A stretch of DNA of 10,210 nt, taken from contig JAAFHJ010000122.1 of NCBI GenBank assembly GCA_013298325.1, positions 1 to 10,210 of the forward strand, in the 5' to 3' direction. The stretch is from Myxococcales bacterium (GTDB lineage Bacteria; Myxococcota_A; Polyangia; Polyangiales; Polyangiaceae). Of the stretch, positions 6,022-10,210 are shown piece after piece. The notes under the pieces are model-generated. The model saw only the letters and a program-made list of their open reading frames with translations. It was not told the DNA's origin and made no database searches. The translations under genes were made by a program, and so were the position numbers. The first letter of the stretch is position 1. Each line of letters starts with the position of its first letter.

Positions 6022-7071
6022 ATGAATGTGCCTCCGTTGCCCCCGCGGCGGAACGCATCGATGCGCAAATTCGTGGAACGTCTCCGCACATGGGCGGACG
6101 AAAACGACACCGTCGCAGCTGAACTTCCCGAGTGGATTCAGCTGCTGACCGGCGCGCGCGATGCATTCTTTTTGCCGTTTGATGAAGCCGCCCAATACCC
6201 TCCAAAGTCATCGCCTCCCGCCAATCGCGCGGGAACTAAGGCGAATCTCCTCGCGCATTTTGATACGAGCAAAGGCGCCTTTGATTGGCGCGCGGTCCTT
6301 AACGATCGCGCCTTTCTTGAGCGCCCCCCAAGGCGCCCCTACTTCCTAGACGAACCGGACGAGAATTCTGCGAGCAAACACGGGGATTCCCGTCGCGCGG
6401 CCGCCGGAATTTTCGTGGACGACACGCTGAGCGCCCTCGGCTTCGGACGCTCGGTATGCGTCGCCCCGTGCAACGACCGAAATCGGCCGCTCGGCCTCCT
6501 CGGCATCGTCGATGACGCCCATTCGGCGACGACCATTCGCACGTTTCAGCGTCTGATTCCGCACGTTCGTACCCGACTTCGTCTCGAAGCGGCGTTCCGT
6601 CGGGCCGATCGCCTGGAGGCGGTTTCGCGGAGCCTGCTCGATCTCGTGCCGCGGGAAGTCTTCCTTTGCGACGGCGACGGTCATATCCACGATGCCAACG
6701 CCGCCGCTGCCGCGCGCCTCGCCACCGATGGCCCGAGCCTCCGTGAAATCATTGCGTCGTGCGTGCTCCTGGAGCGGAACACCGCCGAGTGGGAAGTCCG
6801 CACCCGTCGGGGCACTCCTCGAGGGTTTTCCGTCGTTTGTGCACGCACAATCGGGCCCCGTCGGGATGCGCTCGGCGCCTTCGTCGACCTCTGGGACCTC
6901 TCCGATCGCCAACGCGACGTCCTCGCCCTCGCCCTCGACGGCTGCACAAACCGGGTGATCGCCTCGTCGCTCGGGATTTCCGAGCGTACGGTCGAGGTCC
7001 ACCTCTCGTCGATCTACGAGCGGACCGGCGTGAAAAGTCGCTCCGAGCTGGTCGGGCTCGTCCTTCGGTAA
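6022..7071 (+). CDS. Orphan LuxR-family transcriptional regulator with PAS-like sensor region
   Basis: A 349-aa soluble regulator. Residues 291-349 are a LuxR/FixJ-type helix-turn-helix: LSDRQRDVLALALDG then NRVIASSLGISERTVEVHLSSIYERTGVKSR in two turns, with the conserved recognition helix SERTVEVHLSSI. Residues about 197-235 resemble a PAS start (DGDGHIHDANAAAAARL, like the usual G-x-I-x-x-x-N-x-A-A pattern), and about 128-190 could be a GAF-like domain (LGLLGIVDD). There is no receiver domain, autoinducer domain or TM segment, so the signal is probably cytoplasmic and unknown. ATG 6022 has no clear ribosome site; ATG 6061, after GGAACGCATCG, would remove 13 residues and is possible. It is divergent from the kinase operon and upstream of the pilin operon, so either could be its target, which is inference only. 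Confidence 0.9.
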   Translation: MNVPPLPPRRNASMRKFVERLRTWADENDTVAAELPEWIQLLTGARDAFFLPFDEAAQYPPKSSPPANRAGTKANLLAHFDTSKGAFDWRAVLNDRAFLERPPRRPYFLDEPDENSASKHGDSRRAAAGIFVDDTLSALGFGRSVCVAPCNDRNRPLGLLGIVDDAHSATTIRTFQRLIPHVRTRLRLEAAFRRADRLEAVSRSLLDLVPREVFLCDGDGHIHDANAAAAARLATDGPSLREIIASCVLLERNTAEWEVRTRRGTPRGFSVVCARTIGPRRDALGAFVDLWDLSDRQRDVLALALDGCTNRVIASSLGISERTVEVHLSSIYERTGVKSRSELVGLVLR

Positions 7072-7092
7072 TCGGGTCAAACCCCGCATTCG

Positions 7093-7108
7093 TTGCGTAG
7101 CTACGGAA
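7093..7108. promoter_or_regulatory. 16-bp near-palindrome, candidate enhancer-binding protein site
   Basis: TTGCGTAGCTACGGAA is a palindrome except for one symmetric pair, with a perfect 10-bp centre CGTAGCTACG (7096-7105). It lies about 75-90 bp upstream of the -24 element at 7181, the usual distance for the activator of a sigma-54 promoter such as a PilR-type NtrC-family protein. The symmetry is seen; the role is inferred. Confidence 0.4.
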
Positions 7109-7119
7109 AGAGTTGCTCC

Positions 7120-7142
7120 ATCGGCGCCAAACGGCCGCCGAT
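7120..7142. terminator. Stem-loop after the LuxR-type gene, possible terminator
   Basis: ATCGGCG (7120-7126) pairs with CGCCGAT (7136-7142); CC/GG extend the stem with one bulged C and the loop is AAAC. It starts 49 nt after the regulator's stop and lies before the pilin promoter. There is no T-run, so it is not a classical intrinsic terminator; it could be a transcript-end structure or a protein site. Confidence 0.35.
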
Positions 7143-7179
7143 TCATCCAATAGCCCAACGATTCCGACGCAGGGGTTCA

Positions 7180-7195
7180 CGGCACGCCCTTTGCC
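7180..7195 (+). promoter_or_regulatory. Sigma-54 (RpoN) type -24/-12 promoter of the minor-pilin operon
   Basis: CGGCACGCCCTTTGCC matches the TGGCACG-N4-TTGCW consensus at every core position; only the first T and the last W differ. The invariant GG (7181-7182) and GC (7193-7194) are exactly 10 nt apart. Transcription would start near 7205, about 40 nt before the pilin ATG at 7247, a sensible leader length, and this argues against an upstream start at 7196. Sigma-54 control of pilin genes through PilS/PilR is well known in Myxococcus and Pseudomonas. Confidence 0.72.
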
Positions 7196-7246
7196 TTGTG
7201 TAGCTCCCGCGAGGCGACTTCCGCCCGCCTGCACCTGGTAGCAACG

Positions 7247-7888
7247 ATGCCCTTTCCCCTCCGGCCCCCCTTTCGCACCCGACTGCGCGCGTTCACGCTC
7301 ATCGAGCTGATGGTCGTCGTCGTGGTGATCTCGATCCTCGCGATGCTCGCGGTCCCTTCGATGATCCGCGCCAAGAATGAGCGGCGCGGGGTCGGTGCCG
7401 CCGGGAACATCAACCTGATCCTGCGTGAGGCACGGGCGCGGGCCCAGGGGCGTGGGTCGGCACAGGCGCTGATCATCAATGTCGGCCCCGGGACCGGTCA
7501 GCGCGGCACGTTCAAGATTCGCGAGGCGCTCGACGCCGACGGCAACCCGTACCCGAACTGCCGGTCGACGAACTGGAACGCGGCGAACGTCGCCGGCAAC
7601 GAGACCGGCCTCTTGAACCTGAACGGCGGCATCGACGCCCAAACCGACCTCGAGACGTCGGCCCTCGTGGAAGGTGCGCAAGTCTCGAATTTCGTTCTCT
7701 GTTTCGCACCGAACGGCCGCGTCTACCAGGCGGCGGGCCTCGGGAATCTCGGCCAGGCGGTCGAGCTCGTCCAGCCGATTCGCTTCGACGTTTCCCAGGT
7801 TAACGCGGGGAACAAAGTCGGCCGGACCCGCAGCATCTTCCTCACCCCCAACGGCCAATCGCGCATTCAAACGCGCCTCGGGAGCTGA
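7247..7888 (+). CDS. FimT/GspH-type minor pseudopilin
   Basis: A 213-aa class III signal peptide protein. A basic 15-residue leader (MPFPLRPPFRTRLRA) is followed by FTLIELMVVVVVISILAMLAVPSM, the classic prepilin N-terminal helix, with Glu20 as mature Glu5. The -1 residue is Ala, not the usual Gly; prepilin peptidase tolerates Ala in some pseudopilins. The C-terminal part, including NFVLCFAPNGRVYQ, resembles the GspH/FimT fold, and two Cys are in the globular domain. It should be processed by PilD and sit in the inner membrane and pilus-tip priming complex. I chose ATG 7247 because translation from 7196 would begin within the predicted promoter. It is first in the operon; the next gene begins 2 nt after its stop. 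It could be called FimU or FimT by different schemes. Confidence 0.9.
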   Translation: MPFPLRPPFRTRLRAFTLIELMVVVVVISILAMLAVPSMIRAKNERRGVGAAGNINLILREARARAQGRGSAQALIINVGPGTGQRGTFKIREALDADGNPYPNCRSTNWNAANVAGNETGLLNLNGGIDAQTDLETSALVEGAQVSNFVLCFAPNGRVYQAAGLGNLGQAVELVQPIRFDVSQVNAGNKVGRTRSIFLTPNGQSRIQTRLGS

Positions 7889-7890
7889 TC

Positions 7891-8538
7891 GTGAACCCTA
7901 TCGATCGCCAACCGCGCCGCTTCCGCCACTTCCGGAAGGCCCTCCAGGCCTACACAGCGGTGGAAGTATTGATTAGCATGACTGTTTTTGCGATCGGCGC
8001 CTCTGGCGTCATCGCGATGCAGCGGACGAGCGTCCAAGGCAACTACGACGCACGCACCCTCGACGTCGCGAACTCCATCGCGCGCTCCTGGGAAGAGCGC
8101 CTCCGTCGCGATGCGATGCTCTGGACGACCCCCGAAGCGAACGTCGCCGGCTCCCGCGAGCAGAACACCCGCTGGCTCAAGGATGCGGCCGCCGATGCCG
8201 CACCGTGGACGTTGGTGACTGTGCCCGCCGGCGGCACCGACCCGACCGGTCTCTCCCCCGCCTTTGATATCTTCGGCCGCGATCTCGACGTCACACACGT
8301 GCAAGACGCCGTGTTTTGTACGCAAGTTCGCCTCCAGTGGCTCTCCGTCGAGACCCGCGGCGGTGGCGTCGTCCCGCGGACGATCCGCGCCGACGTCCGT
8401 GTGTTCTGGCCGCGCGGCACCGGGGAGACCTCCCCGTGCTCGGCGGCAGGCCTCGCCGCCGGTCTCGGCCCCGCCGACAAACCAGATCGCTACCGCTTCG
8501 TCTCCGTAAGCTCGGCGATTCGGGGGAATTTCCAATGA
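7891..8538 (+). CDS. PilV-like minor pilin
   Basis: A 215-aa prepilin-like protein with a GTG start preceded by GGGAG at 6 nt. The 20-residue leader ends Q-A before YTAVEVLISMTVFAIGASGVIAMQR; Glu25 is mature Glu5, while -1 is Ala and +1 is Tyr, a variant site. The VLISMTVFAIGASGVIAMQ helix is typical of PilV (VL[VI]-x-[ML]-x-[VI]-x-G at this place). The globular part has Cys (VFCTQVRLQW and SPCSAAG) that may form a disulfide. In the type IV pilus the minor pilins prime assembly and form the tip with PilY1. Its ATGA junction with the next gene indicates translational coupling. The PilV call rests on helix pattern and gene order. Confidence 0.87.
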   Translation: MNPIDRQPRRFRHFRKALQAYTAVEVLISMTVFAIGASGVIAMQRTSVQGNYDARTLDVANSIARSWEERLRRDAMLWTTPEANVAGSREQNTRWLKDAAADAAPWTLVTVPAGGTDPTGLSPAFDIFGRDLDVTHVQDAVFCTQVRLQWLSVETRGGGVVPRTIRADVRVFWPRGTGETSPCSAAGLAAGLGPADKPDRYRFVSVSSAIRGNFQ

Positions 8539-9923
8539 GCGCGCGCACGCCTCTGTTTTCCAAGCGTTTTGGCAAGCGACGTTCCCGCGTCCGCGGCTTT
8601 ACCCTCGTCGAGCTTCTCGTCGCGACCGTCGCCGGCCTCGTCGTCGCAATGGCGGTCGTCGGTCTTTCGAAGATCGCCAACGACACGTTCCATGAGGAGC
8701 TCCGAAGCTCCACTGCCGAGCTCGCCCTTCGCGGCGCCTCCGACCGCCTCCGCCTCGACCTCGCCCGCGCAAGTTACATGGGGACCCCGAACGGCCTCAT
8801 CGACCCGCTGATCGTCGGTGCGATCGGCGCCCCGGACCGCCTCGGTCCCGGCGTGTACGGGGCAGGTCTCGGCCAACTCGCCGGAATTTCCTTCCGAAAT
8901 GAAGGCAGCTACGCCGACGACAACAAGGTTCGCACCCTCTCCGACGTCAACAACATCCGCCCCGACTCGATCCGCCTCGGCGGCAACTTCACGAGCGGCG
9001 ACGAGTACATCGTCCAGTCGGTCCGCGACGGCGGCGCCTGCGGCGGCAGCGACATCACGCTCTCCCTCGACAGCCCCGCATCGCTCCGCCTCGTCGGCCT
9101 CCCCGACGGGACGATGAAGTCGGCGGGCGACGCCCTCGTCACACTTCGCGAAACGTTTCAGCCGGTTCCGAATGCGAGCTTCCTGGTCCGGCTCGTCGAC
9201 GACTCGGGCAAGATGCAGTTCGGCGTGACCTGCGCCGCCGATCCGGTCACCTACGGTGGTGGCGGAGGCCCCGTGCTCCACCTCGCGACGCCCCTCAAGA
9301 CCGGCGCAAACGTCGGCGGCATCGGCGGTGTGAGCGGCCTTGGCGTCGGCCGCTACACGGTCAACCCGGTCCAGATCGTCGAGTGGCGCCTGGCCCGCGT
9401 CCCCAGCGCCATTCTAGACCCCTACGACACCCGCTACAGCGATGGAAAGTTTGACCTTCTGCGGACCTGGGTCGACGCATCCGGGGTCGCGCTCGTCGCC
9501 TCCGCCCAGCTTGTCGCCGAGTACGCGAGCGATCTCCAGTTCTCCTTCGTCGCAGACACCCGCCCGGTCGGCACCCCGATCCCGACGAAAGACGACCTGA
9601 AAATCCTCGCGTTTTCGGACCTTGGCGGCGCGAACACCGTCGCAACGCTGAACAAATACGGGACGGCGACCGCCGATCCAAACGCGCCCGGCCCCCAACG
9701 GATCCGCTCGATCCGCTTCCTCCTCGCGACCCGCGCCGCCCTCCCCGACCGCGAGCAGCCCCTCGATCCGGTCGTCATCGCCGGCAACGACCCGCTCGCC
9801 GGCCACTACATGCTCCGCTACTGCGTCCGCGCCGCCGGCTGCGCCGCGGGGGACGCCGGCTACGCACGGGTCCGCAGCGTCACCGGCGAAGTCACGCTCC
9901 TTAACCAGTCGAGGCTGTTCTGA
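8535..9923 (+). CDS. PilW-like minor pilin
   Basis: A 462-aa prepilin-like protein, long like other PilW proteins. The leader is 21 residues and basic, ending R-G before FTLVELLVATVAGLVVAMAVVGLSK, a fully canonical prepilin peptidase site with Glu26 as mature Glu5. The large globular domain carries scattered Cys (GGACGG, VTCAAD, LRYCVRAAGC) and the C-terminus (YARVRSVTGEVTLLNQSRLF) fits the PilW/ComGF-like end. GGGGGA lies about 8 nt before ATG 8535, which overlaps the pilV stop as ATGA. The frame is open back to 8316, but that extension is inside pilV and lacks a prepilin leader, so I reject it. The stop overlaps the next start as TGATG. It acts in the inner membrane and pilus tip complex. 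Confidence 0.9.
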   Translation: MSARTPLFSKRFGKRRSRVRGFTLVELLVATVAGLVVAMAVVGLSKIANDTFHEELRSSTAELALRGASDRLRLDLARASYMGTPNGLIDPLIVGAIGAPDRLGPGVYGAGLGQLAGISFRNEGSYADDNKVRTLSDVNNIRPDSIRLGGNFTSGDEYIVQSVRDGGACGGSDITLSLDSPASLRLVGLPDGTMKSAGDALVTLRETFQPVPNASFLVRLVDDSGKMQFGVTCAADPVTYGGGGGPVLHLATPLKTGANVGGIGGVSGLGVGRYTVNPVQIVEWRLARVPSAILDPYDTRYSDGKFDLLRTWVDASGVALVASAQLVAEYASDLQFSFVADTRPVGTPIPTKDDLKILAFSDLGGANTVATLNKYGTATADPNAPGPQRIRSIRFLLATRAALPDREQPLDPVVIAGNDPLAGHYMLRYCVRAAGCAAGDAGYARVRSVTGEVTLLNQSRLF

Positions 9924-10210
9924 TGCGCCCCTCCCGAACCGTCGCGCCCGCCCTTGTCCTTCGTCGCGCCCGTCAGCACCAGCGCGACCGTGGCGCCATC
10001 ATCTTCATCGTCGCGATGACCCTCTCCCTCCTGGCCGCGATGGGCGTCTACGCGCTGACCGCCACCAGCTCGGAAATGCGCACCTCCGGCTACGCGCGCC
10101 AGTCGACGCAGGCCCACTACGTCACCGAGTACGCCTCCCAGGCGACCAACGACGTAATTTCTCCTGAAAATGCAAGCTTTTACGACAACCAGATGGCGCT
10201 CAACGTGGAC
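9923..10210 (+). CDS. PilX-like minor pilin, cut off by the window end
   Basis: ATG 9923 shares its first base with the pilW-like stop (TGATG). The frame is open for 96 codons to the edge, with no stop. Residues 1-24 form a basic leader ending R-G, followed by AIIFIVAMTLSLLAAMGVYALTATSSEMRTSGYARQ, close to the PilX N-terminal pattern (G-A-x-[IL]-hydrophobic ... S-x-E-[MLR]-R-x-[SA]-G) and to the helix and ALTATSSEMR segment of GspK/PilX. Like GspK it lacks mature Glu5 (Ile there), a known feature of pilus-tip members. This completes the fimT-pilV-pilW-pilX order. A pilY1-type tip adhesin gene is expected beyond the window, but this is prediction. Confidence 0.88.
   Translation, partial: MRPSRTVAPALVLRRARQHQRDRGAIIFIVAMTLSLLAAMGVYALTATSSEMRTSGYARQSTQAHYVTEYASQATNDVISPENASFYDNQMALNVD

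Noticed and set aside
6749..7870. 373-codon minus-strand frame across the regulator and FimT-like genes
   Set aside because: It covers two well-supported plus-strand genes and the promoter gap, and has low-complexity Arg/Gly/Asp composition with no recognisable domain.
8316..8534. N-terminal extension of the PilW-like frame
   Set aside because: It overlaps the pilV-like gene and would bury the prepilin leader; ATG 8535 has a ribosome site and an ATGA overlap.

Overview
The window is high-GC DNA that most likely comes from a myxobacterium-type genome (Myxococcota, probably Polyangia-like). The clues are a Hanks-type Ser/Thr kinase with an extracytoplasmic Pro/Ala tail, lipoproteins with Asp/Ala/Ser-rich linkers after the lipobox Cys, an RCC1-repeat lipoprotein, DUF1566 proteins, and a cluster of type IV pilus minor pilins. 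This is an inference from gene style; no rRNA or other marker gene is present.

Left edge (1-555): no credible gene. It holds three copies of an 18-bp motif on an exact 25-bp period (44-118), possibly the end of a mobile element or an operator array.

Minus-strand block (5528 down to 556): five tightly packed genes read right to left. They are a DUF1566 lipoprotein (5528-4827 side), a secreted DUF1566 protein (GTGA overlap with the first), a transmembrane Ser/Thr protein kinase (3-nt gap), a Cys-rich exported two-TM protein (3-nt gap) and a seven-repeat RCC1 lipoprotein (66-nt gap). All four non-kinase products carry export signals and the kinase itself spans the membrane, so the block looks like one envelope-located signalling or surface module. 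A 58-codon ORF with an AGGAGG ribosome site may sit at its head.

Divergent intergenic region (5529-6021): contains two identical 19-bp repeats with a GTGG-AAA-CCAC core, a third degenerate copy, and small tandem repeats near an orphan LuxR-type regulator.

Plus-strand block (6022-10210): an orphan PAS/LuxR-HTH regulator, then a 175-bp gap holding a strong sigma-54-type promoter and an upstream 16-bp near-palindrome. After that comes a fimT/gspH-pilV-pilW-pilX-like minor-pilin operon in canonical order, with 2-nt, ATGA and TGATG junctions. The pilX-like gene runs off the right edge; a pilY1-like gene would be expected just beyond it.

I found no CRISPR array, tRNA, rRNA or intact transposase.
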